From assembly GCA_009693325.1 (NCBI GenBank), contig SHXM01000008.1:1-39373 (forward strand): 39,373 nt of DNA, in the 5' to 3' direction. The DNA comes from Rhodoferax sp. (lineage in GTDB: Bacteria > Pseudomonadota > Gammaproteobacteria > Burkholderiales > Burkholderiaceae_C). Both the position numbers and the translations under genes were made by a program. The notes under the pieces were generated by a model that worked only from the letters and a program-made list of their open reading frames with translations, was not told the DNA's origin and made no database searches. Shown here piece by piece: positions 29,178 to 39,373 of the stretch (within the stretch, counting starts at the first letter, position 1; each line of letters starts with the position of its first letter).

Positions 29178-30347
29178 TCAGGCAGGGGAGGTCGGCCAGG
29201 GCAAGAGTCGCCCCGGATTGAACAAACCCTGCGGATCAAACTCGCGCAGCAGGGCCTGCTGTATGCGCAGCTGTACCGGTGAGAGTGGTGTGAACACCCC
29301 CACGGCACGGTCCGCCTCGCCATGGGCCTGGCTGGCGCGAAACAGGGTGGCGTGACCGCCGGCTGCCGTGGCGGCAGCGCGCAATCGAGGTGCGGCACCG
29401 GCTGGGGCCCAGAGCCAGCGCAATGCGCCATGCCACTCCATGAGTGTGGGGTAGGGCAGGTCGAGCATCGGCGCGGTTTGCGGCACCGACAGCCGCCAAA
29501 GGCACAGCTCGGGCGCGGGTGGTATGAAGAAGGGCAGGGTCTGCTCCCGGCAGGCGGCCCAGTCGGGGCCGGCTTGCGCCTCATCCATCCGAGACGCGCT
29601 GCCGCCCGCGGCCTGCACATCGGCCGCCAAATGCGGGCAGGCCGCCTCGACTGCCGCTCGTGCGCCCCGCAGACGAACAAACAAACTGTCTTGTGCCGGT
29701 CGGGCCGCGGTGTCAAACAGCCAGCAACTGGCATTCAGCGGCAGCGGCTGGCCGCCCCAGCGATTGAGCAGGGCCAAGGCGGTGGTTTGCGACACACCGG
29801 CGCATAGCAGGGTGGCTTGGGCTGGTGCTGTGGGCAGTACTTTGAGCGACACCTCGGTGATCAGCCCCAGAGTGCCCAGGCTGCCGACCAACAGGCGCGA
29901 GACGTCATAGCCAGCCACGTTTTTCATGACCTGGCCGCCAAAGGTGAGTAATTCGCCGCGGCCGTTGATCAAGCGCGCACCCAGCACATAGTCGCGCAGG
30001 GCCCCCACGCTGGCCCGTGCCGGCCCGCTGAGGCCCGCCGCCACCATGCCGCCCAAGGTGGCGGCGGGTCCGAAGTGTGGCGGCTCAAAGGCCAGCGCCT
30101 GGCCCTGTTCGGCCAACACTGCTTCGAGCTCAGACAAGCGGGTGCCGGCCCGTGCGGTCACCACCAGTTCGCTGGGCTCATAACCGCTGATGCCGCTCCA
30201 AGACCTGACATCGAGCAGCTCGCCGTGCAGCGCCTGGCCATAAAAGTCTTTGCTGCCGCTGCCTGTGATACGCAATGCTGTGCCATCGGCGCTGGCTGCG
30301 AGCACCCGCCCTTTGAGGGCTTGCAGCGCGGCGGGCATTTCATCCAT
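29178..30347 (-). CDS. glcE: Glycolate oxidase FAD-binding subunit
   Basis: Truncated FAD_binding_4-type domain: LVVTARAGTRLSELEAVLAEQGQALAFEPPHFGPAATLGGMVAAGLSGPARASVGALRDYVLGARLINGRGELLTFGGQVMKNVAGYDVSRL; adjacent to glcF. Confidence 0.94.
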   Translation of the reverse strand: MDEMPAALQALKGRVLAASADGTALRITGSGSKDFYGQALHGELLDVRSWSGISGYEPSELVVTARAGTRLSELEAVLAEQGQALAFEPPHFGPAATLGGMVAAGLSGPARASVGALRDYVLGARLINGRGELLTFGGQVMKNVAGYDVSRLLVGSLGTLGLITEVSLKVLPTAPAQATLLCAGVSQTTALALLNRWGGQPLPLNASCWLFDTAARPAQDSLFVRLRGARAAVEAACPHLAADVQAAGGSASRMDEAQAGPDWAACREQTLPFFIPPAPELCLWRLSVPQTAPMLDLPYPTLMEWHGALRWLWAPAGAAPRLRAAATAAGGHATLFRASQAHGEADRAVGVFTPLSPVQLRIQQALLREFDPQGLFNPGRLLPWPTSPA

Positions 30348-30413
30348 ATGGGGATGTTATCGGGCAGCAGGGCCGGGGCGCTTGATTATTTTGAAACCGG
30401 CCCGTGCAAAAAT

Positions 30414-31328
30414 TTAATCACGGTAAAAATTGACCGGCAGGCCAGTTTGCTCCACGCCTATCGACAGTAGGCAGCCCGACAGGGGGAAGGCGCTCAGCTC
30501 GGCCGTGCTGCGGTGGTGGCGGGCGCTGCTCACAAAGAGGGTGCCCAGGTTGGCACCGCCAAAGCAGGGCATGGTTGGGCACTGCAGCGGTGTGTCAATC
30601 TCGCTCAGCAGGCGGCCGTCGGGCGCAAATTGGCACAGCCGGCGGCCCTCGAACATTGCCACCCAGTAGTTGCCTCCGATGTCCACGGCGGCGCCGTCCG
30701 GCCGACCCCGGTAGCCGCCCTGGTCAAACTGCCAAGCCGCTGGCTTGGGTGCAAACTGGGCAAATACACGCTGCGCACTCAAGACCGCACCCTCGGGCTC
30801 AAAATCCCAAGCCCACACCAGGTGAGCGGTGGTGTCGGCCCAGTACAGGGTGCGGCTGTCGGGGCTCCAGGCCAGCCCGTTGGCGGTGGTGGCCGGGCCG
30901 GCCTTGTGGCTGAGTGTGGGGGTACCGCCGCCACGGCCGTCCAGACAAAACAGCGCAGCATCATGGGCGGCGCGGCTTTCGTCAATGGTGCCGATCCAGA
31001 AGCGTCCCAGCGCATCGCATTTGCCATCGTTGGCACGCATCCGGCTCGGGTCGTAATCCAGCGTGGCGATGCGTTGCAGCGGCCCGCCCCAGCGGTGAGC
31101 CCGGAACACGCCATGCCGCAGGGCCATCACCAGGCCGCCGCTGGCAGCTGGCGCTATGCAGCCGGGTTCGCTGGGCATGGCCCAGCTCTCGATTTGGCGC
31201 AGTGAGGCATCCGAACGCTGAATTTTTTTACCCGGTATATCCACCCAATACAAGAGGTTTTCCTGCGGATGCCAAAACGGGGACTCCCCCAGTTCGCAGG
31301 GCTCTGCGGTGTGGGCCTGCCAGTTCAT
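30414..31328 (-). CDS. SMP-30/gluconolactonase/LRE family protein
   Basis: CELGESPFWHPQENLLYWVDIPGKKIQR...ANDGKCDALGRFWIGTIDES...TANGLAWSPDSRTLYWADT...YRGRPDGAAVDIGGNYWVAMFEG. Confidence 0.93.
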   Translation of the reverse strand: MNWQAHTAEPCELGESPFWHPQENLLYWVDIPGKKIQRSDASLRQIESWAMPSEPGCIAPAASGGLVMALRHGVFRAHRWGGPLQRIATLDYDPSRMRANDGKCDALGRFWIGTIDESRAAHDAALFCLDGRGGGTPTLSHKAGPATTANGLAWSPDSRTLYWADTTAHLVWAWDFEPEGAVLSAQRVFAQFAPKPAAWQFDQGGYRGRPDGAAVDIGGNYWVAMFEGRRLCQFAPDGRLLSEIDTPLQCPTMPCFGGANLGTLFVSSARHHRSTAELSAFPLSGCLLSIGVEQTGLPVNFYRD

Positions 31329-32191
31329 GGTTTTAGCGCCACCGCGATGCGCATCTGTGCTGCCATGGATTGGCCGCAGGCCAAAGTACGCAGGCCCAAA
31401 TCGTTAGCCTGCGGGCCCTTGGTATGTAAAATTTCTGCCGCGTTGTTGACATGGCTGACCGGCTCAATTGCCACAAATCCCCGTGTCTGGTTGGTAAAAA
31501 CCACCAAATGCTGCAGGTTTGCGCTGATGCTGGTGTTCAGTAAATCGTCTTGCAGCCGTACGCTACCGGCCCAGCCGTCAAAGCAGTGGTCAAGATCCAG
31601 GTTGGCGCAGGCAGTTGCCAGGCCGCTGCTTGGCAGGCGGTGGGTGGGTAGTTTGTCGGCCCCCATCTCCCAGCGCCCTTGCGCCTCAAAAGCGATATGG
31701 CAGCCCGAGCGCTTGACAAAATAGGGGTGCCAACCCAGACCGGCCGGCATGGGTTCGCTGTCCAGGTTGGTCAGCACCAGTGCCATGCTCAAGGTGTCAC
31801 CATGCAGCTCGAAGGTCTGCTCGACTTCAAAGGCAAAGGGCCAGGCCGCGTCGCTCGCGTGCCGATAGCGCATCGAGGCGTGCTGCGGCGCAGCCTTCAA
31901 CACGGTCCAGACCCGTTGCCAAGCCACCCCGTGCATGGTGTGGGGCTCAGGCAGGTTGTTGGGTGTCAAGGCATGCTGCTTCCCCGCCCAATGCAAAGTG
32001 GCCTGCCCAATGCGGTTGGAATAGGGTGCCAGGGGGTAGCTCCCGGCCTGGCGCGATGCCAGCAGGTCAACTGCCGGTGTGGAGCGAAGCACTGGGATGT
32101 CATTGAGCCAAAGACCGGCCAGGCTGGCGCCAAGTGCTGGCGCGATCTCGCAGCGAAAGCCCTTGTCTTGAAGGTGGATAGCGGTGCTCAT
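31325..32191 (-). CDS. Aldose 1-epimerase family protein
   Basis: IAPALGASLAGLWLNDIPVLRST..., SYPLAPYSNRI, HGVAWQRVW, GLGWHPYF; 4-bp overlap with the SMP-30 gene. Confidence 0.9.
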   Translation of the reverse strand: MSTAIHLQDKGFRCEIAPALGASLAGLWLNDIPVLRSTPAVDLLASRQAGSYPLAPYSNRIGQATLHWAGKQHALTPNNLPEPHTMHGVAWQRVWTVLKAAPQHASMRYRHASDAAWPFAFEVEQTFELHGDTLSMALVLTNLDSEPMPAGLGWHPYFVKRSGCHIAFEAQGRWEMGADKLPTHRLPSSGLATACANLDLDHCFDGWAGSVRLQDDLLNTSISANLQHLVVFTNQTRGFVAIEPVSHVNNAAEILHTKGPQANDLGLRTLACGQSMAAQMRIAVALKP

Positions 32192-32250
32192 GGTTGAGGC
32201 ATGGGGGCGGCGGGTCCTGGGGCTCTTATTGTGCCGCCGTTCAACCGGCA

Positions 32251-32286
32251 AAAAAAAACCACCCCAGGGCCACTGGCCCGGGGTGG
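32251..32286 (-). terminator. Rho-independent terminator downstream of amt
   Basis: CCACCCCAGGGCCACTGGCCCGGGGTGG inverted repeat (32259-32286) followed on the - strand by a run of T (A-tract 32250-32258 on +). Confidence 0.88.
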
Positions 32287-32358
32287 AACTCATCGCTCAA
32301 AAAAACCGAGCCGTGTGCCGCCTGGCAAGACTGCCGGCCCTGCCAGGCGCACCAAGGC

Positions 32359-33795
32359 TCAGCGGTTGTAGGCGGTCTCGCCGTGGGCGCTGATGTCCAG
32401 GCCCTCGCGCTCGTCTTCTTCGCTCACCCGCAAGCCGATGGTCAGGTCAACCACCTTGAAGGCGATAAAGGACACCACGCCCGACCAGACCACAGTGATC
32501 AGCACCGCCTTGAGCTGGATCCAGAACTGTGCAGCAATCGAGTAATCGGCTGCGCTCACTGCGCTTGCAGTCACCCAGTCGCCCACAAAACCGGGTCCGC
32601 CAAGGGCTGGCGAATTGAACACGCCAGTCAGCAGGGCACCAACGATGCCGCCCACACCATGCACACCGAAAACATCCAGGGAGTCGTCCGCGCCGAGCAT
32701 TTTCTTCAGGGCGTTCACGCCCCACAGGCAGGCAAAGCCGCCGGCCAGGCCAATGATCAATGCGCCACCAATGCCCACATTGCCACAGGCCGGGGTGATC
32801 GCTACCAAACCGGCCACGGCGCCCGAGGCTGCACCCAGCATCGAGGCCTTGCCACGCATCAGCGCCTCACCCACGCACCAGGCCAGCACCGCCGCTGCGG
32901 TCGCCACCAGGGTGTTGATGAAGGCCAGTGCGGCAAAGCCATTGGCTTCGAGGGCCGAGCCGGCGTTAAAGCCAAACCAACCGACCCACAGCAAAGCAGC
33001 GCCCACCATGGTGAGGGTCAGGCTGTGCGGGGCCATCGCCTCTTTGCCGTAGCCAATGCGCTTGCCCACCATGAACGCCCCAACCAGGCCTGCCATGGCG
33101 GCGTTGATGTGCACCACGGTGCCGCCGGCGAAGTCAAGCGCGCCGGATTGCCAGATGTAGCCGGCCTTGGCATTCATGCTGTCGACCACCTCTTTGCCGG
33201 TGTAGGCGTCCGGGCCCATCCAAAACCAAACCATGTGCGCGATTGGCGCATAGCTAAAGGTGAACCACAGGGTCATGAAGGCCAGCACGGCAGATAACTT
33301 CATGCGCTCGGCAAAGGCGCCGACGATCAAGCAGGCGGTGATGCCGGCAAATGTGGCCTGGTAGGCGGCAAACACGATTTCAGGAATGACTACGCCCTTG
33401 CTGAAGGTGGCGGCGTTGGCAAAAGTGCCGGCCGCGTTGTCCCAGATGCCTTTCATGAACAGCCGGTCAAAGCCGCCGAAAAATGCGCCGCCTTCGGTAA
33501 ACGCCAGGCTGTAGCCATAGACAAACCACAGCACCACGATGAGAGAGAAGGTCACCATGACCTGCATCAGCACCGACAGCATGTTCTTGGAGCGCACCAG
33601 CCCGCCATAAAACAGCGCCAAGCCGGGCACCGTCATCATGATGACCAGCAGCGTGGAGACCATCACCCAGGCGGTATCGCCCTTGTTGGGAACCGGCGCA
33701 GGCGCTGCTGCGGCGGGTGCGGCAGTTTGTGCCACGGCGGCGGCGCCAAACAGCAGTCCTAAACCCAGGGCAAAGGATAAGAAAAGTTTTTTCAT
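32359..33795 (-). CDS. amt: Ammonium transporter
   Basis: MKKLFLSFALGLGLLFGAAAVAQ signal, VMVSTLLVIMMTVPGLALFYGGLVRSKNMLS, DFAGGTVVHINAAMAGLVGAFMVGKR, VFGVHGVGGIVGALLTGVF. Confidence 0.97.
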   Translation of the reverse strand: MKKLFLSFALGLGLLFGAAAVAQTAAPAAAAPAPVPNKGDTAWVMVSTLLVIMMTVPGLALFYGGLVRSKNMLSVLMQVMVTFSLIVVLWFVYGYSLAFTEGGAFFGGFDRLFMKGIWDNAAGTFANAATFSKGVVIPEIVFAAYQATFAGITACLIVGAFAERMKLSAVLAFMTLWFTFSYAPIAHMVWFWMGPDAYTGKEVVDSMNAKAGYIWQSGALDFAGGTVVHINAAMAGLVGAFMVGKRIGYGKEAMAPHSLTLTMVGAALLWVGWFGFNAGSALEANGFAALAFINTLVATAAAVLAWCVGEALMRGKASMLGAASGAVAGLVAITPACGNVGIGGALIIGLAGGFACLWGVNALKKMLGADDSLDVFGVHGVGGIVGALLTGVFNSPALGGPGFVGDWVTASAVSAADYSIAAQFWIQLKAVLITVVWSGVVSFIAFKVVDLTIGLRVSEEDEREGLDISAHGETAYNR

Positions 33796-33817
33796 GTGAA
33801 GTCTTCCAGTTTGAATT

Positions 33818-34946
<1,129 letters not shown>

Positions 34947-34983
34947 GGGATGACTCTCAAAAGTTAAAAAGCAAAATGACTAC

Positions 34984-34998
34984 GCACAGACCATGCCA
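34984..34998 (-). promoter_or_regulatory. Putative sigma54 (-24/-12) promoter for the porin-glnK-amt operon
   Basis: - strand TGGCATGGTCTGTGC: GG and GC separated by exactly 10 nt, close to TGGCAC(G)N4TTGC; about 38 nt upstream of the porin ATG. Confidence 0.65.
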
Positions 34999-35090
34999 CG
35001 CAGGACCGGTGCGCCAGGCCCTCACCAGACCCTCGCCTGGCCCGTTGTTATCTATTGGCTTGGGTTACCATGGCTGTACAAAATCAAATA

Positions 35091-35107
35091 TGCACCGTGT
35101 TGGTGCA
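35091..35107. promoter_or_regulatory. Near-consensus NtrC-binding palindrome
   Basis: TGCACCGTGTTGGTGCA = TGCACC-N5-GGTGCA perfect dyad, about 95-120 bp upstream of the putative sigma54 promoter. Confidence 0.75.
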
Positions 35108-35154
35108 TTTAAGCCCACAGCCGGCTCAAATGCACTGTTTTAGAGACGAACACC

Positions 35155-36696
35155 ATGAGTCTTGCTTTGGTGCAAAGCCGGGCCCTGCTCGGGCTGGATG
35201 CCGCCGCCGTGACGGTCGAGGTGCATCTGGCCAATGGCCTGCCGAGCTTCACGCTGGTGGGGCTAGCCGATGTCGAGGTCAAAGAGGCCCGCGAGCGGGT
35301 GCGCTGCGCCATTCAGAACTCTGGGCTGGAGTTTCCCAACAACAAGCGCATTACTGTGAACCTGGCGCCAGCCGATTTGCCCAAGGACTCGGGTCGCTTT
35401 GATCTGCCGATCGCCTTGGGTATTCTGGCGGCCAGCGGCCAGATCGACCCGGCGCGGCTCGCCGGCCACGAGTTTGCCGGCGAGCTGTCGTTGTCTGGCG
35501 ACCTGCGCCCGGTGCGCGGTGCGCTGGCCATGAGCCTGGCGCTGCATGCCGGGCAGGTGCTCACACGGCTGGTGCTGCCACCGGGCAGCGCCCAAGAGGC
35601 GGCCTTGGTGCCGCAGGCCCAGGTCTACAGCGCCGGCCATTTGCTCGATGTGGTGCGGCAGTTTTTGCCCCAGCCCGTTGATGCAGCCCCCACGGAGCCT
35701 GCCCCTGGCTGGTGCCGGGTGACGACCGCTGAGCCAGTATTGCAGGCCGCCTACCCAGATCTGGCCGATGTCAAAGGGCAGGCCGGCCCCAAGCGGGTGC
35801 TCGAAATTGCGGCAGCCGGTGGGCACAGTCTTTTGATGGTCGGACCGCCAGGCTCGGGCAAGTCGATGCTGGCCCAGCGCTTTGCCGGCCTGCTGCCAGG
35901 CATGAGCACCGACGAGGCTTTGCAGAGCGCAGCCGTGGCCAGCCTGGCGGGCCGGTTTTCCCTGGCCCGCTGGGGACAGCGACCGACCGGCAGCCCGCAC
36001 CACACGGCCAGTGCGGTAGCTTTGGTGGGCGGTGGCTCGCCACCCCGCCCGGGCGAGATTTCGCTGGCCCACCACGGTGTGCTGTTTTTGGACGAGTTGC
36101 CCGAATTTCCCAGGGCTGCGCTTGAAGCCCTGCGCGAGCCCCTGGAGACCGGCAGCATCACCATCTCGCGGGCGGCTCAGCGAGCCGAGTTTCCAGCGCG
36201 CTTTCAGCTCATAGGCGCCATGAACCCCTGCCCCTGCGGCTACCTGGGCGCCACCCACAAAGCCTGCCGCTGCAGCCCGCAGCAGATCAGCCGCTACCAG
36301 GGAAAGCTCAGTGGCCCCCTGCTCGACCGCATTGATTTGCATGTTGAGGTGCCCGCCATGGCACCCGCCGAGCTGCTGCAAAGCCACAGTGGCGACAGCA
36401 CGGCCCAGATCCGGCAGCGGTGCACGACGGCGCGGGCGCTGGCCATGGCCCGTCAAGGCAAGGCTAACCAGGCATTGCAAGGCCAGGAGATTGACCAGTA
36501 TGTGCTGCTTGAAGAGGCCGGCACCAAATTTCTCAGCAACGCTGCAACCCGCTTGGGCTGGTCCGCCCGCAGCACCCACCGCGCCTTGAAGGTCGCTCGC
36601 ACCATCGCCGACCTGGCCGGCGCCCACACCACCCAAGTCGCCCATCTGGCGGAGGCTTTGCAATACCGCCAGCCACTGCGAACCGGGCTGGCTTGA
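35155..36696 (+). CDS. comM: YifB/ComM family Mg-chelatase-like AAA ATPase
   Basis: MSLALVQSRALLGLDAAAVTVEVHLANGLPSFTLVGLADVEVKEARERVRCAIQNSGLEFPNNKRITVNLAPADLPK; Walker A MVGPPGSGKSMLAQRFAGLLP; AMNPCPCGYLG. Confidence 0.96.
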   Translation: MSLALVQSRALLGLDAAAVTVEVHLANGLPSFTLVGLADVEVKEARERVRCAIQNSGLEFPNNKRITVNLAPADLPKDSGRFDLPIALGILAASGQIDPARLAGHEFAGELSLSGDLRPVRGALAMSLALHAGQVLTRLVLPPGSAQEAALVPQAQVYSAGHLLDVVRQFLPQPVDAAPTEPAPGWCRVTTAEPVLQAAYPDLADVKGQAGPKRVLEIAAAGGHSLLMVGPPGSGKSMLAQRFAGLLPGMSTDEALQSAAVASLAGRFSLARWGQRPTGSPHHTASAVALVGGGSPPRPGEISLAHHGVLFLDELPEFPRAALEALREPLETGSITISRAAQRAEFPARFQLIGAMNPCPCGYLGATHKACRCSPQQISRYQGKLSGPLLDRIDLHVEVPAMAPAELLQSHSGDSTAQIRQRCTTARALAMARQGKANQALQGQEIDQYVLLEEAGTKFLSNAATRLGWSARSTHRALKVARTIADLAGAHTTQVAHLAEALQYRQPLRTGLA

Positions 36697-36743
36697 GCCG
36701 GCCCCAACCAGGCGGACCTTGAGGGTCTCTGGCCGGTGCCAAA

Positions 36744-37541
36744 TTACGCAGTGAAATCGACTTCGAGCGAACCCAGCGGCGAGCCAAAGCTGGCGCGCCA
36801 GTTCTCGCCAACCTGCACCGGCCAGGCATCGGTCCAGGTGCCGGTGGTGACGACATCGCCGGGCAGCAGATCTGGCGCGCCGGGGCACTGACGCAACTCG
36901 GTCAAAAAATAGTGCAGGGCACGCAGCGGGCTGTCGAGCACATTGGCGCCGCAGCCCTGTTCGACGGCCTGGCCATGGTTGGACAGGCTGACCTGGCAGG
37001 AAGCCAGCAGGGCATCGAGTTGCTGCGCGTTTGCTGCAATATCGCGCACCGGCACCCGGCGCCCGACCAGCAAGCGCCCATGCAGACCACCGTCTGCCAC
37101 GGTTGCAGCGGCCTTGAACTTCCAGTCTTTCATGTGTGACTGCACCACCTCAAAGCCCGGCGCTATCCAGTCGATGGCGGCAAACAACTCCTCCAGCGTG
37201 GCGGCCGCAGGCGGCGTCGCGCCCATACCAAAAACCGCCTCTGGCTCTAGCCTAGGTTGGCAGGTCTGGCTCAGTGACAGCTCGCCTCGAGCCTCGCAGT
37301 GGCGCAAGGTGCTGTCATAAACCGTGCCCCAGATTGGCCCAAACACGTCATAGCGGGCCCAGATGCTGCGGTTGGTAAAGCCGATCTTGAAGCCCCGTGG
37401 CTGCTCGCCGCGCCCAAGGCGCAAGGCCCGCACGGCCAACGCCAGCTGGTAGGCGCTTGGTACATCCAAGGCCAGGGCCGCAAGCGGGCTGCCCCACAGC
37501 GCACCGCTGTCGTTGTGGTGTAGAAGTTCTGCTGGTGTCAT
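36744..37541 (-). CDS. 2-keto-4-pentenoate hydratase/FAH-superfamily hydratase
   Basis: GFKIGFTNRSIWARYDVFGPIWGTVYDS, LEPEAVFGMG, IDWIAPGFEVVQSHMKDWKF, ALHYFLTEL, GDVVTTGTWTDAWPVQVGENWRASFG. Confidence 0.85.
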   Translation of the reverse strand: MTPAELLHHNDSGALWGSPLAALALDVPSAYQLALAVRALRLGRGEQPRGFKIGFTNRSIWARYDVFGPIWGTVYDSTLRHCEARGELSLSQTCQPRLEPEAVFGMGATPPAAATLEELFAAIDWIAPGFEVVQSHMKDWKFKAAATVADGGLHGRLLVGRRVPVRDIAANAQQLDALLASCQVSLSNHGQAVEQGCGANVLDSPLRALHYFLTELRQCPGAPDLLPGDVVTTGTWTDAWPVQVGENWRASFGSPLGSLEVDFTA

Positions 37542-37822
37542 GGCGGCTTAAACCTTTCCTGGGCAGATGGTTCGGGAGAGAGCCTGTGCCGGCTCAAGCG
37601 CATAATAATCCGCATGTCTGCATGTCCCGGCCGCCGCGCTTCACTATTTTTTGCCTCGACCAGGGCGCCATGCTTGCCCCCGAGGCTGGCATGTGGCAGG
37701 GCACTACCCGGCGCGCCTTACTGGGCCTGGCACCTGCTGCCGGCCTGAACCCGGACATCGACTACCGTGCCTGAGCCCAGCCTGCGGCCCGCTCGCCGGG
37801 ATGAATTTCGTATCTCCACCCC

Positions 37823-39373
37823 ATGCGCCACCCCATGAGCCAAGCCTACGACTACGTGGTGGTGGGTGGTGGTACAGCCGGCTGCACACTGGCTGCGCGC
37901 TTGAGCGAAGACCCGGGCGTGACCGTGGCCCTGCTGGAGGCCGGCCCTGGCGATGCAACTGCCTGGGTGACGGTGCCGATCGGCCTGATTGCTACGGTGC
38001 CAACCCGGCGCCTGAATTGGGCCTTTGAAACCGAGCCTCAGGCCGGCCTCAATGGCCGGTGCGGCTACCAACCCCGGGGCAAAGTGATGGGCGGCAGTTC
38101 ATCCATCAATGCCATGGTGTACATACGCGGCCACCCCAGCGACTATGACGCATGGGCTGCTGCCGGCTGTCAGGGCTGGTCCTGGAGCGATGTCTTGCCC
38201 TACTTCAAACGTTCTGAGGGCAACACCTATTTCAGTGACGGGCCCCGGCACAGCACACAGGGGCCGCTCAAAGTGTCGAACAGCCGCTCAGACAATTCCT
38301 TCGACCAGTATTTCCTGGACGCCGCTGTGCAGTGCGGCTATGCGATCAACCCAGATTTCAACGGTGACGAACAGGAGGGTGTCGGTTGGTATCAGGTGAC
38401 GCAGTTCAACGGCGAGCGCTGGAATGCCCAGCGTGCTTTCATTGCGCCGGCCCTCATCCGAGGCAATCTGCATGTGGTGCAGCAGGCTCAGGTACAGCGC
38501 TTGGATTTGTCGCAGGGTCGCGTGGTCGGGGTTGAGGTTTTGCAGGGCGGGCAATTACAAACCATCGGCTGCCGAAGGGAAGTGAGCTTGTGCGCCGGCG
38601 CCTTCGGTAGCCCCCAACTGCTCATGCTCTCAGGGATTGGGCCTGCAGCGCAACTCCAAGCCCAGGGCATTGCAGTGCAGGTGAATCTGCCCGCAGTGGG
38701 GCAAAACCTGCAAGACCATCTGGACTGCCTGCTCACGCGCCGCTGCTTTGACCTGGCGCTGTTTGGTCAAACCCTGCCAGGCGCTGTGTCGATGTTGTTG
38801 CACTGGTACCGCTATGCGCTGCGAAGACGCGGAAATTTTTGTTCAAACTTTGCCGAGTCCGGCGGCTTTGTGCGCAGCCGACCGGGGCTGCAATGTCCGG
38901 ATGTGCAGTTGCATTTTTCGCGTGGACAGGGCCTTGATCACGGCCGTACCAAGCCGCCTGGTCACGGCTATGGCTTACATGCCTGCTTGCTGCGCCCGCA
39001 GTCCCGTGGCCGGGTGGGTTTGCACAGCGCAAATGCCCAGGACCCGCCCTTGATTGACCCCAAATTTTTAAGTCATGCCGAGGACCTGGCCGGTATGGTT
39101 CGCGCTTACCAGGTGTGCCGCTCGATTCTGGATGCCCCGGCCTTTGACAAGCATCGTGGCAAACCGAATCGGCGGGAACCAGACCTTGACGATATTGCCG
39201 GAGTCGAGCAATTTTTGCGCGATCACAGTGACACGATTTACCACCCGGTTGGAAGCTGCCGAATGGGCAGTGATTCGGCGTCTGTCACTGACTTGGCATT
39301 GCGTGTGCGGGGCGTCGACGGCCTGCGCGTGGTGGACGCCTCCATCATGCCCACGCTGGTAGGCGGCAACACC
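37823..39373 (+). CDS. GMC family FAD-dependent oxidoreductase (choline dehydrogenase-like), 3' end outside window; start 37823 or 37835
   Basis: MSQAYDYVVVGGGTAGCTLAARLSEDPGVTVALLEAG, YQPRGKVMGGSSSINAMVYIRGHPSDYDAW, ...VDASIMPTLVGGNT at window end; not in the ORF track because no stop codon is present. Confidence 0.93.
   Translation, partial: MRHPMSQAYDYVVVGGGTAGCTLAARLSEDPGVTVALLEAGPGDATAWVTVPIGLIATVPTRRLNWAFETEPQAGLNGRCGYQPRGKVMGGSSSINAMVYIRGHPSDYDAWAAAGCQGWSWSDVLPYFKRSEGNTYFSDGPRHSTQGPLKVSNSRSDNSFDQYFLDAAVQCGYAINPDFNGDEQEGVGWYQVTQFNGERWNAQRAFIAPALIRGNLHVVQQAQVQRLDLSQGRVVGVEVLQGGQLQTIGCRREVSLCAGAFGSPQLLMLSGIGPAAQLQAQGIAVQVNLPAVGQNLQDHLDCLLTRRCFDLALFGQTLPGAVSMLLHWYRYALRRRGNFCSNFAESGGFVRSRPGLQCPDVQLHFSRGQGLDHGRTKPPGHGYGLHACLLRPQSRGRVGLHSANAQDPPLIDPKFLSHAEDLAGMVRAYQVCRSILDAPAFDKHRGKPNRREPDLDDIAGVEQFLRDHSDTIYHPVGSCRMGSDSASVTDLALRVRGVDGLRVVDASIMPTLVGGNT

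Noticed and set aside
27956-29221. 421-aa + strand ORF antisense to glcF
   Set aside because: Shadow ORF, repetitive Gly/Ala/Gln/Leu composition; glcF clearly coding on the other strand.
32194-33297. 367-aa + strand ORF antisense to amt
   Set aside because: His/Gln/Ala-rich shadow frame covering the terminator and amt; no domain support.
35263-36888. 541-aa open frame antisense to comM
   Set aside because: Same shadow-ORF behaviour; low-complexity composition and no domain while ComM is unambiguous.

Overview
GC-rich, densely coding chromosomal window, most likely from a Burkholderiales/Comamonadaceae-type betaproteobacterium (inferred from gene content and order). I found no rRNA, tRNA, CRISPR array, phage or IS element. 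Left to right: (1) a + strand catabolic block: class III CoA-transferase (5' truncated), class III aminotransferase, cupin thiol dioxygenase, enoyl-CoA hydratase-like, hydroxypyruvate isomerase-like, M20 peptidase, alpha/beta hydrolase; (2) a DMGDH/sarcosine-dehydrogenase-like FAD-GcvT protein; (3) a - strand run amgK-rsmE-small ORF-MFS-chaC, divergent from lptD-surA-rsmA; (4) a - strand run alr-rubredoxin-maeB-secreted RNase-barstar-small ORF ending at a terminator; (5) lplT-EamA-glutathione peroxidase; (6) a decayed scar in which a degraded DAHP synthase abuts a 5'-truncated TRAP permease; (7) SMP-30 lactonase/aldose epimerase and glcE-glcF; (8) torF-like porin-glnK-amt with a near-consensus NtrC site and a sigma54-type promoter; (9) comM, a hydratase, and a GMC oxidoreductase running off the 3' end. 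The best leads are the thiol-dioxygenase/CoA-transferase cluster (possible organosulfur catabolism), the RNase-barstar operon with an uncharacterised third small ORF, the NtrC/sigma54 architecture, and the DAHP synthase/TRAP scar. I saw nothing that clearly amounts to an unprecedented system. All homology calls are from sequence-motif recognition, with no database search.
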